This document shows positions 1 to 11,975 of a stretch of 64,000 nucleotides of DNA, piece after piece. Below the pieces are notes generated by a model. The model was given only the letters and a program-made list of their open reading frames with translations, was not told the DNA's origin and searched no databases. The stretch's first letter is position 1, and the number at the start of each line of letters is the position of its first letter. Source of the DNA: Endothia cerciana (Eukaryota; Ascomycota; Sordariomycetes; Diaporthales; Cryphonectriaceae); assembly GCA_026119935.1 (NCBI GenBank), contig JALRMH010000036.1:124001-188000 (forward strand), read 5' to 3'. A program made the translations under genes and the position numbers.

Positions 1-1
1 C

Positions 2-583
2 GAGATGAACGGCGAGCCGTGGACCGCGTCCAAGTTCGCCGCCAGCCTGCGCCGCCAGCTGTTCCGCAAGCACCTGGGCCTCCTGCCCGACCAGCGGTGG
101 GACAGGCCCGACGCCAACTTCCAGCCGGTGAGCAGGTCCCCGAACGAGTACGACTGGGACTCGGCGGCCGACCGCCTGGTGGTGGACCCCATGAGCGAGG
201 ACTTCGACCGGCTGTGGCGCGGCACGGCGCGCACTAACACCGAGGTGTTCAGCAAGGCGTTCCACAATGTGCCCAACGACGTCATCCGCACGTGGGACGA
301 CTATGATAACTTCTTCAGCAAGTACTTCATCATCCCCGGGTCGGACGAGGAGAAGAAGCTGAAGGAGGGAGACGAAGACGAGAAGAAAGAACTGGCCGGG
401 AAGGTGCCCTATGGCCATATCGTCAGGGAGGAGTTCCCCGGTGGTGTCCAGGAGGTCAAGGAGTGGCTCGGCCGGGTAAGGGGTACGCTGGTGGAGATGC
501 CACTGGACTTTTTGGTGGATGTCAAGGACATCGCCAAGTCCGGACTGGAGCTCAACGGGTTCACGGATGAGATCTACACTTAG
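2..583 (+). CDS. Phospholipase D (PLD1/Spo14-type), C-terminal end, partial at window edge
   Basis: The reading frame is open from the window edge to a TAG at 581-583, so only the last 193 or so residues are seen. The segment GEPWTASKFAASLRRQLFRK closely matches the end of the second catalytic half of eukaryotic phospholipase D1/Spo14, where the family continues into a C-terminal domain just as here. These enzymes hydrolyse phosphatidylcholine to phosphatidic acid and choline on intracellular membranes. Both HKD catalytic motifs lie upstream of the window and cannot be checked. The methionine at 5 is internal, not the start. A lysine/glutamate-rich insertion (about residues 115-132 of the visible part) is probably a surface loop. 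The next gene is on the opposite strand and converges on this one. Confidence 0.85.
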   Translation, partial: EMNGEPWTASKFAASLRRQLFRKHLGLLPDQRWDRPDANFQPVSRSPNEYDWDSAADRLVVDPMSEDFDRLWRGTARTNTEVFSKAFHNVPNDVIRTWDDYDNFFSKYFIIPGSDEEKKLKEGDEDEKKELAGKVPYGHIVREEFPGGVQEVKEWLGRVRGTLVEMPLDFLVDVKDIAKSGLELNGFTDEIYT

Positions 584-1274
584 TGCGGGCTTGCCTGCGT
601 GCTTCCCGCCTTGTCGCGGTTGGCGATCGTGAAGTTCCAGCTTGCGTACATAGATATTGGTTTCCGTTGGTTCGCGAACACCACTCCTGCCGATGTCTCA
701 CGGATTCACACGTCCCCGGGGTGAAATTCTGTGCTTTTGACTCCGAGAACGTCGGTGCCGGTGGTATCTCACTGCTTTATATTGAAGCCTTCGTCAAACT
801 CCTAAAATTTGAAACGCTGGACGCCGCAGACAAACCTGAACACGTTCTCCTGCTGATGTTCGTATAGTCTCGTACCGAACAAAGAAACAAGAATCATATT
901 AGTATGCATACCCTCCTTAGCGTGCCGACTTGGGTATCCTGTCGGTCGCTTCTCGTTGATGATTCCCATACAGCCAACCTGCCGCATTCCTCAACCCCGG
1001 ACGCTGCCGATGGCTGAATGAATCGTGAGCCGCCCCATATACCGTGATCATGCCCGTACCTCAGAGACCAGGCCCAGACTGATGGCCCGTTGTGTATCAC
1101 ATGTACGGGCATGACGCTTAAATATACAAACATATAGAACATGTGGCTCTCACGTTTGCGGCCGTGAAAAAGCGTTCTTGGCCTACCCAAATTGCTGGCT
1201 GAGCATGCTCGTCATATAACTGCCAGGAACTTTTACCTTTGTCAGTCGGGTCCATCTCATTCGCCTCCATCACC
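584..1274. other. Convergent intergenic region
   Basis: About 690 bp separates the stop codons of the phospholipase D gene (plus) and the thioredoxin-domain gene (minus). It should hold both 3' untranslated regions. Short open frames are present on both strands, but none has recognisable domains or splice-consistent extensions. I see no repeat or RNA gene. Confidence 0.6.
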
Positions 1275-3533
1275 TCAGTCCGTTTTGCCGTTGGCGTTAG
1301 AGCCGAGGAGCGGTGCCTTGAAGTCATCGTTCAGGAAAAGCTTATTAGCTCTCCTCCTGCCGAAACGCCCGCGGAACCATGATGCCGAGCCCAGAAGCAG
1401 GCCAGCGACGCAGCCGATAGTGAGGTATGGATGCTCGGAGAAGGTCACCCGCATGTCGAAAAAGATCTTCTCAAAGCTCGATATCGTCAGCTTGGGCTTG
1501 ATCTTCGGAGGCTGTGCCGTGACCTTATTGATGGTCTCCAGAATCGAGGTACGCGACGGGACAATGTAATTCCCGGTGCTGGTCTGGTCCCAGTAGCGGC
1601 GGTTCTGGAGCTGGATTAGCGAGGAAAGCCACGGTACCAGTGGCAACCAACTGAATACTCACATCCTCATCGTTGATAATGACCCTCTCGCCATCCTTGA
1701 CGTCGATACCATAAGTGGTCCTGATCCATCTCTGCCAGAAAACACCGTCGACCCAGGCGAATGCGACCTCCTTGCGGTCTGCACGATCCATGTTCACATG
1801 GATGCTCTTGGCAGCCCTGAGGGCCCTCTGATCGCCACGGTCTTCAGCCTCCTCGATGCGCAGCTGCTTAGCATCGCGGAGCTCCTGGCGTTCGAGCTGG
1901 AAAAGTTGTATCTGCTTGTCCATCCACTCACTGGCCGCGCTCTTCATCTCCCTGATGGCACCTGAGAACGACTCCTGATCTTGCCTATTGATGATTCCGA
2001 GTACCACAATCTTGCCATCCATGATCTCGCGGGCGTTCGAAGCAGTCAATTCCGGGACGATTGGCAGCCAGACTGACTTCATCCACGTTAGGACCTGGCG
2101 GGTATCGCGCATCTCGTTCGGCGTGAGAGGTGTGTAGTAGGTCGGTCGGCCTTCACGAGAGACCAAGAGCCTCGGCCAAGTGGTGATCTTATACCGGTCG
2201 TACAGCCTGGGGTCCTTGGTCTTAACCAGCTTGGCCTTCCCGATGAGGCTCAGTGGCAGCCGCTCAAGAGCCATAAAGTCTTCGCTCGTAGTCGCATGAT
2301 CATAGAAGTAGATGAAAATCACTTCCTCTCGGGCCTCGAGGGCCTCGAGCGAGTCGGCATCTACCTCCTGCACACCATTGGACAGTTCAACAGCACTTTC
2401 AGCGTAGTGCACAAAGTCACCAATCCCACGCAGCCCGTCATATTCGACACGCTCGCCGCCTCTAAAAAACAAGATTGTAGGGTATCCGCGAAGATGGGCG
2501 TCCTTGCAGAGGCGTTTGTTGGCCTCACAGTCAACCTCGCCGACGTTGAGCTTCCCTTGCATCTCCTTGGCGAGTTGGACCCAGTTCGGGGCCATGGCTT
2601 GACAGTGATGGCACCAGGGCGCGTAGAACTTGATGAACCACGGCTCCTGCGTCATGGTCACCAGTGTCTGAAAGCTCTCTGCGGTGAGAGAGACAGATAC
2701 GCCGTTCGGGTTTGGGGTCTTTGTCGGCTTCGCGGGTTGGGCTTTCGCTGGGGCAGGCACTGCAGCCTTGACCGCATCGGCCTTGGGCTCCTTGGGCTCG
2801 AGTGCAGCCAGCTCTTCGACGGCAGGGGCCGCGCCAGCCTTGCCAGCCTCCCTAAGCTCGACCTCCCCTGCGGCACTTGGCTTGGGTATGGAAGCGACCG
2901 AGTCGCCCTCTGCCTTAGGACGTTGCTTATCGTACGCCTTAGGTGTCAGCACTGTCTTGGGTCTGGAACCAGGCTTGAAGCTTTCGAGGACGGGTTCGAT
3001 CTGCTCGGACAGGAATTGTATGCTCTTCACACCCTTCCAGCTATCCTTGGCCACGCCATCTTCGAATAGCACTGTTGTCGGATAGGACTTGACGCCGTTC
3101 TGGGTGCACAGATCGTAGAATGCAATGCAGTTTATGGTTGCGAATCGCCAATCGTAATACTCTGTAAATGTTGTCGACGGATCTGGCGTCTCTTCGGTGT
3201 AGTAGAACTCGTACAATGTCCGGAAGCTGGGCGCAAAGTCCTGGCAGTGAGGGCAGTACGGGCTATGTCTCGTCAGCAGGATATCTCTTTCAGCCAGAGT
3301 CGACAGGGAGGCAGCACAGACCTGTAATGTTTGACCATCATGTACTTGGATGCTTTGATCTCTCTTTCGAAGGTCTCGGGTGTCAATTCCAGGATTGGGG
3401 GCACCACCTTCCCGTCGAACTCGGTATACTCCTGGGAGTAATCGGCTGGTATTTCCTCATCCTCCTCGTCCTGGGCCGACACGTGGGCTACTGCCCCGAG
3501 GAGCAGGCCCCATACCAAGGAAGAAAGCCTCAT
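1275..3533 (-). CDS. ER thioredoxin/protein disulfide isomerase-like membrane protein
   Basis: Three exons are inferred on the minus strand: 3322-3533, 1663-3262 and 1275-1610, giving 715 aa. The introns (59 and 52 bp) are GT-AG, and splicing across the first joins HY to SPYCPHCQ, completing an active site. The protein has an N-terminal signal peptide ending near VSAQ, a first thioredoxin-like domain with CPHC at about 74-77, an Ala/Pro/Lys linker, and a second domain with FYAPWCHHCQAM (CHHC at about 288-291). A third redox-inactive region follows, then a charged helix and a C-terminal transmembrane segment at about 665-683. The tail has no KDEL/HDEL, so retention would depend on the membrane anchor, as in TMX or yeast Eps1 proteins. 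The expected role is disulfide formation or client quality control in the ER lumen. It is divergently transcribed from TDP1. Confidence 0.85.
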
Positions 3534-4543
3534 GATCTATGGGCGCCTCGACGGAGGACAGCGCAGCACACTGATCCTTCACCGCGAAGATGATCGGGTA
3601 GGCAGCCAAGACGGCACAAAGGGGTCGAGGGTCGATGGCCTCGTAGCACACGTGTGTCCGCCTCGCGTGTTCTGTTGTCGCTTCGTGGAGAGTAGTGTTA
3701 CCTAGACATCAGGGGTCGGTGGCGATGGGGCAAAGTTGGATGAAGACGGGTATCTCGTGAGCGGAAGACAAGGACGGAAGACGCAGGCGACGGCGAGCGA
3801 CAGGGGCAACGCGACGCTACGGTGACGCCCACTGCGGTACCGATGGCAGGCTCTCGACTGCGCAAGACTAATTAGATGATGCTGCGTGGCCAGCTATCCG
3901 TGAAAGTGTCGAAGAAACGGCTTGGAAAGGGTGTATGCCCAGGTCGACGCTGGAAAGAAAGTCGCGACAGGGCACGGCGGTGGTGGCTGTAGGAGGTGCG
4001 AGGTCGACCCAGGTCGAGCCCAGTCAAATGGCAGGTCCAGTTAGCTGGTGCTGATCCTAGAGGCCAGTGTCTCATCAGCCAAGCCTCTCCAGGTGACTGG
4101 TCGTGCTGCGCGGACCCTGGTCCAGTCCTTGTCCCCCTGAGATTGAGCTGCTTCCGCAAATAACCACGACTCTAGCCAGGAGTAAGTGAGGTTAGTAACT
4201 ACCTGACCCGTCCCTGCAGCCCACACCACCAGGCGAGGTCACTGTTAACACATGTGTTCTAGAAGCCGTCGCTTGCAACACACCCTCCACTCCGACTCCT
4301 TCCTGGTCTCTATCGACATGCCAGATTGGTCAGAAGTAAGCAGAGGTGGTGCCTCGATGCGATGAAGAGCATAATAGGTAGGCAACGGACATAGCAAAAG
4401 ACCATCTGGCTCGGCCATTCATATACCCTTTTACCTGTCCATCACTACCTACAACCCTGGCTCCAATAACGTGAGATACTGCTACTGTACTTCTTCAACT
4501 CTCTTCAAATACTGATCTATGCCACAGTCTGACACCAGAAACC
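3534..4543. promoter_or_regulatory. Shared divergent promoter region of the thioredoxin-domain gene and TDP1
   Basis: About 1 kb lies between two divergent start codons with no convincing gene. A 10-bp perfect palindrome with a CACGTG-like core (CACACGTGTG, 3647-3656) sits about 115 bp upstream of the thioredoxin-domain start. It is a possible bHLH or bZIP site, but that assignment is only by sequence resemblance. A CT-rich stretch (about 4488-4510) precedes the TDP1 start, as is common at fungal transcription starts. Confidence 0.45.
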
Positions 4544-6297
4544 ATGGAGCCACCTCCAAAACGACGTCGCCTGAGTGACGAAGACAATGATACAGGGCAA
4601 TGTACCACAGAGGATGTGATGGGCTCGCTCCCTCGCTCCCTCAGCCAGCCCATCAGTCCGCCCGGAGGGAAAGGCCGTCCACTGGTCAGCCCGCCTCAGG
4701 TGCCCGCGGACGCGACGACAGCTTCCTCGTCCTCATCGGGCGAGAAGGATAAACAGGTCTTCAAGTCACCGTTCCAGCTCACCTGGATCCGCGATCTTCC
4801 AGATGCTGCGAATACGGATGCCGTGACTCTGCATGATCTACTGGGGGACCCGCTCATCGCAGAGGCTTGGGAGTTCAATTATCTACACGACATCGACTTC
4901 TTGATGGCTGCATTTGATGAAGATATCAGACAGTCGGTTCAGGTGCATCTTGTGCATGGCTTCTGGAAGAAGGAGGACCCGGGTCGGTTGATGCTAGAGG
5001 TCAGTCCCGGCTGACTGGTCCTACCGCCGGAGTCATTGACTTACAAGCCTGGGTGGACAGAAGCAAGCTCGGATGCACGAGAACGTCACGCTTCACTGCG
5101 CGTTCATGCCTGAGATGTTCGGCACGCACCACTGCAAGATGCTGATCCTGCTTCGCCATGATGACACAGCACAAATCATCGTCCATACAGCCAACATGAT
5201 AGCGAGGGACTGGACTAATATGACACAGTCTGTATGGCAAAGTCCCATGCTCCCGCTGGGGACATCGCATGCACCAGACACTGCTGAGAATACTTCTCCT
5301 GCGATCGGTAGTGGGGAGAAGTTCAAGGTCGACCTGCTAAACTACCTCCGGGCGTATAACCAAAAAAGACCCATCTGTACAGAGTTGGCTGAGAAACTCG
5401 ACAAGTATGATTTCTCCGCCATCAGAGCCGCTCTCATCGCCTCCGTCCCAGGCCGTCACAACATTCATGACGCGACTGAAGAGACGAAATGGGGCTGGGC
5501 AGCGTTGAAGAACGCTCTGCGGCAGGTACCCGTCCAAGATGGACAGTCCGAGGTCGTCGTCCAGGTTTCGAGCATTGCGACCCTGGGGCCGACATATACC
5601 TGGCTCCGCCGCAGCTTATTTAACTCACTCAAAGCGTCCAAGAACAAAGTCACAGGAGAGTCGCGTTTCAAGGTGGTGTTCCCGACGCCTGATGAGATCC
5701 GCCGGAGCCTGGATGGCTATGAATCCGGTGCGTCCATCCACACGAAGATTCAATCCGCCCAGCAAGCCAAACAGTTACTGTACCTGAAACCGATGTTCTG
5801 CCACTGGGCGAACGATGCCGAACGGGGACAAGGTGAGTCCTTGCCGCCTCGGGTGCTCCTGACAAGAAGCTGACATTGAGCATGTAGCGCTCAAACCCGG
5901 AGCTGAGGTCCAAGAAGGCGGCCGCAAACGAGCAGCACCTCACATCAAGACCTACATCCGCTATGGCGAGAAGTCTATCGACTGGGCACTCACGACCTCG
6001 GCCAACCTCTCCAAACAGGCCTGGGGCGAAGCTGCCAATAGCGCTGGCGAGGTGCGAATAGCATCGTGGGAGATCGGCGTTCTCGTGTGGCCAGCCCTCT
6101 TCGCTGACGATGCGATTATGGTGGGGACTTTCAGCAAGGACACGCCCGACAGAAGCGAGGGAGATAAGGCTCCGGTCGTCGGCCTGCGTATCCCGTACAA
6201 TGTTCCTTTGCAGGCATACGGAACGGACGAAAGGCCGTGGGTTGCGACCGCAAGTCACCCCGAACCTGACTGGAAGGGCAAGAAGTGGGTGACATGA
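4544..6297 (+). CDS. TDP1: Tyrosyl-DNA phosphodiesterase 1
   Basis: Three exons (4544-4999, 5061-5832, 5888-6297) give 545 aa with consistent phases; introns are 61 and 55 bp. The first catalytic HxK motif is in MFGTHHCKMLILL (H176, K178). The second is in HIKTYIR (H428, K430), followed by TTSANLSKQAWG, whose Asn (about 449) matches the conserved active-site Asn. The PMFCHWAND segment just before exon 3 fits the family region ahead of the second motif. The enzyme removes topoisomerase I peptides from DNA 3' ends by hydrolysing the phosphotyrosyl bond, acting in the nucleus. The N-terminus carries KRRR, a likely nuclear localisation signal, then a Ser/Pro-rich low-complexity stretch. The first donor is GTCAGT, a weaker form of the consensus. 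Confidence 0.93.
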
Positions 6298-6575
6298 AGC
6301 TAGGTGACGCGGCTGCTCTTTTGAAAGTAACCTCGAGCAGAAAGACAATGCAGGGTACCGGCAATAACCTCCTTGAAGGTACATGACGTGGCTTACTATG
6401 AGCCGCCGTCACTCAGGACAGCGTGGTCGGTCACTGGTTTGGTATATTCCTGACCATCCTAACCTGGGAATCTAATCCGCAATTCCTGCACCGCGATGCC
6501 TGGTGTCGTCTCCACATCCGTGCGCGTATGCGTTCCCTGTACAGTCGCCCGCAGGGCCATCAAGTCATCATTGGC

Positions 6576-7087
6576 TTAGTTGCTACCCACCTCCTCGGGC
6601 ACCTTGTTCTCATCGTACCCGCAGTCCTTCTTCAGCTTCTCAATCAGCTCGACATACTTCTTTCTCGCCGCCTCCTGCGCCGCGGCGGTGGGGATAGGGT
6701 CGTCGTTGCCGTTGAGCTCTTTGAGATTCTTCTGCCAGGCCTCCTTCTTGTACTTGCCCTGTGGTTGCGCGAAGAAGTTGTCAGTATGCGTGCAACCTTG
6801 ATGCATGTGACATCACTCATCCTCGGCTTCGGAGGGCGGGGTTGGGGCGTGTATAGCACCTTGAAGTCGAAGACACCGGGAGCGGGAGCCTTGGAGATGT
6901 CCTCGCCGTTGGCGACCTTGTAGAGACCTGTAGCCAGGCGAGTCAGATAGGACCGAGCCGAAGAGGCGCCGCGCAAATGGGAGGGGAGAGAGTCCGCACC
7001 GTAGAGCGCCAGCAGGTCGTCCTGGCCGGGTTTGGAGGTCAGCTTCTTGGAGTCGACGACGGCCTTGTCAAAAGCTTCCTGAGACAT
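6576..7087 (-). CDS. Acyl-CoA binding protein
   Basis: Three minus-strand exons (7000-7087, 6860-6927, 6576-6758) encode 112 aa, slightly longer than the typical 86-105 aa. Splicing joins ALYG to LYKVANGED, and FDFK to GKYKKEAW. This recreates the conserved ACBP core: a YGLYK helix, then the P-G-x-FDFKGKYK-x-x-AW signature with the ligand-binding Tyr and Lys residues. It is a cytosolic carrier that buffers medium- and long-chain acyl-CoA esters for lipid synthesis and signalling. The introns are 72 and 101 bp and all phases agree. The gene converges with TDP1, leaving a 278-bp gap. Confidence 0.92.
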
Positions 7088-8740
7088 CTTGGGCGAGTGT
7101 TGTGGATTTCGAGGCGGTGGGGAAACCTGTAATATCTTCCTTCCTTCCTTCTGGCGATATGAGGTCGGGAGGGTTGTTGAGTCTCGAGGTTGTAGGGTCC
7201 AAGTTGTTGAGCTGTGGAAGCTCACCCCCCGGAGCGCCGTTGGCGGGGCAGGACGCAGGCACGTCACTTGACCGTGGTTCTGGTGGCGTCGCTACAGGGG
7301 GTCATACCTGCCGCGCGACAGGGGCGGGGCGGGGCTCCACGGATGCCGCAGGCTGGCAGGCTGGCATGGCTGGCATGGCTGGGCCACGCTTCGACGCTCC
7401 CTTGCACCGAGCCTTGAGGGACGTTTGATCTCGAGAACCTTCACGACCTATTGCCTGTACCCCCTGGACATTTTGTGGCCATCGCGGGACTCCAAGTGGC
7501 TGGAAGTCTCCTTCGGGGTGTCATCTCACCTCTACTCGCGCGGCACAATCCAGGCCACGACCCAGGTGAGACGAGCACCTGCGGTTGCTCGATGCTGGCC
7601 CCTCGCCCGAGGCCTTTGTCTGTGCCGGATATGCTCTGCGGAAAACCCAGCAGCGAGATAAGAAGGTTGCCCTGCTGCCGACGCCCCGCTGCTTCCATGA
7701 AGGTGCCTCCCTCCGTGGGAGAGACTTGCCGGCTCGGTGCGGATGACTTCCACTACTGCCCTCACTTCTTTCGCTGGCACCATGCTTCGCGGGTGTGCCT
7801 CCGGATGAAACAGCAACCTCGACCTGCTGCTCTCGAGTGGTCAAAACATGCATTCTGCCACTGTTCGCAACAGGCCGAGGTCAAGTCCTGAGGATAAGTA
7901 CATCACAGACCTGCTACTGGGAAAGACAACAGCGACCCCGAAATACACGAGACCGGACAGATCGATCCTGGGCATTGAGGCAGAGGTAAAGGCTGCGTTT
8001 TCCGGAGTGAGCGGAGTTGCAGTTAGGTTCGTCGCTGTAAACAGCCTAGAAAACAAAGACACATAGTAAGCCTTATTATACCGGTAGAGCGTGTGAAACT
8101 CCCACCGTGGTGTTTTTGTCATGACCGTAGCGAGTGTCAACATGGAGAGTAGTCGATTCATCTCCATGGACCCTTCCCACTTCCCAAGCCCTGGCTGGAG
8201 ATTGCCAACGTCATCTGGTACACCGGAAACAAAGGAGTTCTGCTTATGCAATATCGAGAGACCACATCGCCCCGTGTTTTCCTGAGTCGCTCCGTTATAG
8301 GCAGCTCATCGTAGCCTCGAGGTCGTCGTTTCGGCTGGATTCACTTGAAGACCAGCTCAGCACCGGGACGCTACCACTAGTCAGACCGCCAAGAAGTACA
8401 CCTGGTAACCGCCTATCCTCCAGGGCCCGCCCACTCTCGAGTCGCTACGAGCAGTTGACCTGTAAGAACCCAGATCGCCGGCAGGTGGGACCCCAACAGT
8501 GCCCAGCCGCAGGGGAACCGGCGCGGTGTCTCTTGTCGAGCCATGGTGAGCTTCCTTTTTCGGGCCCGGTGGGCGACGATGACAAGGACGATGACATGGT
8601 GGGACCAGCTAGCTCGCGCGATAGGGGAGATGGCCCGCGAGGTTATAAAGGATGCAACGAGACGTCATGCCTACAGAGTAGACTCTGGTGTCTGGTTTCT
8701 GATTGTTGTCGACCGCATGAGCCGTGACAAGTCGTAAGGG
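7088..8740. other. Intergenic region, no convincing gene
   Basis: About 1.65 kb lies between the divergent ACBP and RNase T2 genes. Many short overlapping frames are open on both strands because the region is GC-rich, but none shows a domain, signal peptide or conserved motif. It contains a short tandem (CTGGCATGGCTGGCATGGCTGG, around 7361-7382). It presumably holds the promoters of both flanking genes. Confidence 0.5.
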
Positions 8741-10146
8741 ATGCATCGCCCTTCGCTCTTCCTCGCCGCCCTCGCCCTCACCGAGAGGGCTGCGGCTGGT
8801 TTCTACAGCCGTAGTCTCTACGGCGAAGGCACGTCGAATCATACCTGCGCGCTCTGTACGCTTTCCCCTCTGGCTCTTCTCGTCGTCAAGGTGGCCTTGT
8901 GAGGCTGACGAACTCACAGACGACCCGATCCTGTCGTGCTCGGCAGGGGCGCCGGCCAATATCACAGACTCCTGTTGTACCGAGACATTTGGGGGCCTAG
9001 TCGTACGTGCCCGAGTCTTGGGACTGGAAACCGGCGACATCTGTCACACGGTTGTTGACAAGGCGGCCGCTTTAGCTTTCGACGCAATATTGGGATACAT
9101 ACACCGGTCTTGAGGCCGAGGGCCAAGTCCTGCCCAAGGACTCTTGGACTCTTCACGGGCTGTGGCCGGATTTTTGCAACGGTTCGTATCCAGCATCGCC
9201 AACATACGGGGCGTAGGGTCCTTGTCTCCATGCTGACGCTCAACCCAAGGATCTTACACTCAGTACTGCGACCTGAGGTAAGTCAAGAGACGAGCTAGAG
9301 AGAGGACGAGTCTACGGTATCTGATGTGCGGCGTAGCCGCCAATATGACCCCGATCCCTCACCAAACACCACCACGGGGACTTCCTCCGGGACGCCAGTG
9401 CCGCCTTACAACGGCTCCAACATAGGGACCTTCCTTGAGCCGTTCGGGAAACACGATCTCCTCGCCTACATGAACAAGTATGCGCCCCCCCCCCCTCCCC
9501 CTCCTCCTCTCCCTTCACCTTGCCGCTCCCTTCCCCATGGGCTCAGGTCATCTCACACCCAGGCAGGTACTGGGTCTCCCAGGGCTCGCCCAATTATGAT
9601 TTCTGGGGCCACGAGTTCTCCAAGCACGCGACCTGCTACTCCGCCTTCGACGTCCCCTGCTATGGCCCGCAGTACGTCCAGCACCAGGACGTGGTCGACT
9701 TTTTCGAGACCGCCGTCGCGTGGTACCACACCGTGCCGACCTTCAAGTGGCTTTCCGGCGCCGGCATCGTGCCGAGCAACAGCACCACCTACACGCTGGG
9801 CGACATCCAGAGCGTGCTGACAGAGGCGTTCGGGGAGGTGCCGTATCTGGCCTGCTCGGGGCCAAAGTATAACAGTACAGCTGCGGGCGCCGGCACGGGG
9901 GACAGCGGCTATACGGTTCTGGACGAGGTTTGGTATTGTGAGTAGCACCATGCGCTCGGGGGCCGGATGGGTCCGTGAGAACTGGAGCGCTGATTGTTGC
10001 TGCTAGATCACCATGTCTATGGCCGGCCGCAGGACGTAAACGGGGTACCTGTTGCGGCAAATGCGACGGGTGGTAGCTCGGGGAATTGTGCTTCTTCGCC
10101 GGAAGCTATTCATTATTACCTTCGGACAGACGGATCCGAGACATGA
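8741..10146 (+). CDS. Secreted ribonuclease T2
   Basis: Seven exons (8741-8855, 8920-9002, 9076-9181, 9250-9277, 9337-9477, 9567-9937, 10007-10146) give 327 aa with all phases agreeing. An N-terminal signal peptide precedes the family's Cys-rich start (SCSAGAPANITDSCC). The first conserved active-site segment reads WTLHGLWPDFCNG (His93). The second reads FWGHEFSKHATCY (His173, Glu174, Lys177, His178), with Ala where many members have Gly. The family cleaves single-stranded RNA through 2',3'-cyclic phosphate intermediates and is secreted or vacuolar. The fourth exon is only 28 bp, yet it encodes the conserved SYTQYCDL stretch, so it must be spliced in. The fifth intron has a long pyrimidine tract. 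Several Asn-x-Ser/Thr sites suggest glycosylation. Confidence 0.93.
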
Positions 10147-10582
10147 GGGACAAGCGAAGAAGAAAAAAGAACTGTGCTGCATAGCACATGGTGATGGCAA
10201 GAGCAGCCTGACCTCCTCTCACAGGAAATGCAGGTAGATGGATGTGTTGAAAACCACAGAAGAAGAAATGAGAGACCATATGAGGAAACTGCTTGGGTAC
10301 GTTTACCAGATTCTTCCCAGGGCTAAACTTGGGACCAAGGGACCTGGCTCAGCCTAATGGCAACATGAGGCATTCGAGCTGTGAATCACGATCATCAGAC
10401 AAAGCATGATGTGACCATTCAAAGCACAGATTGTATGGATTCCAGAAATTGGTTCGATGGGGGTATGGTACCGCCAGTAGGCTCGCATGGTCTCCATTTT
10501 CGTAGTCGGAGTGGCTATCCTCCCCCTACCCGTCCTGTTCGCCCGCCAGAAGGAAGAAAAAGTGACATCAGAGGGTTTCCTC
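10147..10582. other. Convergent intergenic region
   Basis: About 435 bp lies between the stops of the RNase T2 gene and the Sec62 gene. It should contain both 3' untranslated regions. An A-rich stretch follows the RNase T2 stop. No gene or repeat was recognised. Confidence 0.55.
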
Positions 10583-11975
10583 CTACTCATCGTCCGCCAG
10601 CTCTTCCACTCTGGGAGCTTCGTAGGCGCCTCTCTGCCGTGACTCCGAGCCTGTCGCTATCTGCGTGTCCGTGGCTGTCGTGGTGGCACTTGCTGGCATC
10701 GGCTGACCGGTAGTAGCGGCAAAAGTCGACTGTGCGCTAACACTACCACCACCTGAAGACGACTTCTTCTTCTTCTTCTTTGCAGTCTATGTATCATGTC
10801 AGCACAGGACACCTTTGCCTTTGGTTTGGATAGGATTCTGAGACTTACCTCGTGCCAGGCCCAGACAGGCTTAAAGGAGTCGACAAATGAGACGTCCTCC
10901 CAGAGGTTGGGGAACAACCACAGGCCAGGAGAGGCAACGAAGTAGGTAAGGCAGAATAGGATGACACGGAAAATGGCCGTGGCAAAGAACGCAGCCAAGA
11001 GCCATAGGAAGCCCCAACTAAGGTAGAAGACACCCTGGCGCATCTTCAGCGGCCACAGGGGGTACAGGACCACGGTGAAGATAGCAACGAGGGCAAGGGC
11101 GGCGTAGACCTGGCGCTTGACCTGGCTGCCCTCGTACAGCCAGGCATAGTACATGTCATCGCCGGCATCCTGCTGTCCGACGATCTTGACGTTCCAGAGA
11201 CCCTTGACACGCTTCTTCGGCGGGTTGGGCAGAGTGCTGGGATCGATCTTCTCGACTCGGAGGGCCAACATTGACATCGGCAGTAACTTGAAGGCATTCT
11301 CGAGTGACGCCCGGTCGGTGATCTGGGGTAGGGCGGGGTTCTTCTTGCGGGCCCTCTCGTAGGCGGGGGACTGCAGGGCTCGGAGGACTCTCTTGACTGT
11401 TACATGATGTCAGTGCCAGACCGAGGTGGGGAGCCAGACCGCGTTTGCATACCTCTGAACATGTCCTTTCGCTCGCCATTCAGAATGCAGGTACGAAGCT
11501 TCAGGTCTTGGGCTCGCAAGAAGTTTGCCATGGCAATGGCAACGGGGTTGGGAGGTCCGGGAGTGATGGACTTGGCAACACCTGGCTGGGGACCGCCCTG
11601 AGGCCGCGGGCCTTGGGGCTGTCCTTGGCCTTGAGGCTGTCCCGGGCCTTGTTGACCCTGCTGCCCCTGTTGGGCTCCTTGCTGTTGGGCCTGTCGTTGG
11701 GCCATCATCCTCTGCTGCATCTGTCGCTGGACACGTTGCATCACCTCCTGGACGGGGACGCCTTCCTTGGCGGCCTGCTCGGCGATCTGGGCCTCAAAGT
11801 TCTTCTTGGCCTCGAGCTGGAACTTCTTGATCTGCTCGATCTGCTCGGGAGTAGGCTGCTGGCCTGGCTGAAGGCGCATTCCTGGGGGCAGGGGGATGGT
11901 GATTCCGGGTCCTCGCATTGGCATGCCTGGGCCGGGCATGGGCATCCCGCCCCGGGGCGGAACAGGTCCAGACAT
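10583..11975 (-). CDS. SEC62: Protein translocation protein Sec62
   Basis: Three minus-strand exons (11453-11975, 10849-11396, 10583-10786) encode 424 aa; introns are 56 and 62 bp with agreeing phases. The conserved Sec62 domain starts near residue 150 and contains DMFRVKRVLRAL, then LPNPPKKRVKGLWNVKIVG and MYYAWLYEGSQVKRQ. Two closely spaced membrane segments follow (about 271-290 and 296-325), and then the family's FPNLWEDVSFVDSFKPVWAW motif. The ER-membrane protein works with the Sec61 and Sec63 complexes in post-translational import of precursors. The N-terminus has a long Pro/Gly/Met and Gln-rich extension (about residues 1-140). The C-terminus has a six-lysine cluster and an acidic end (ELADDE), which fits a cytosolic tail. 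Confidence 0.93.
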
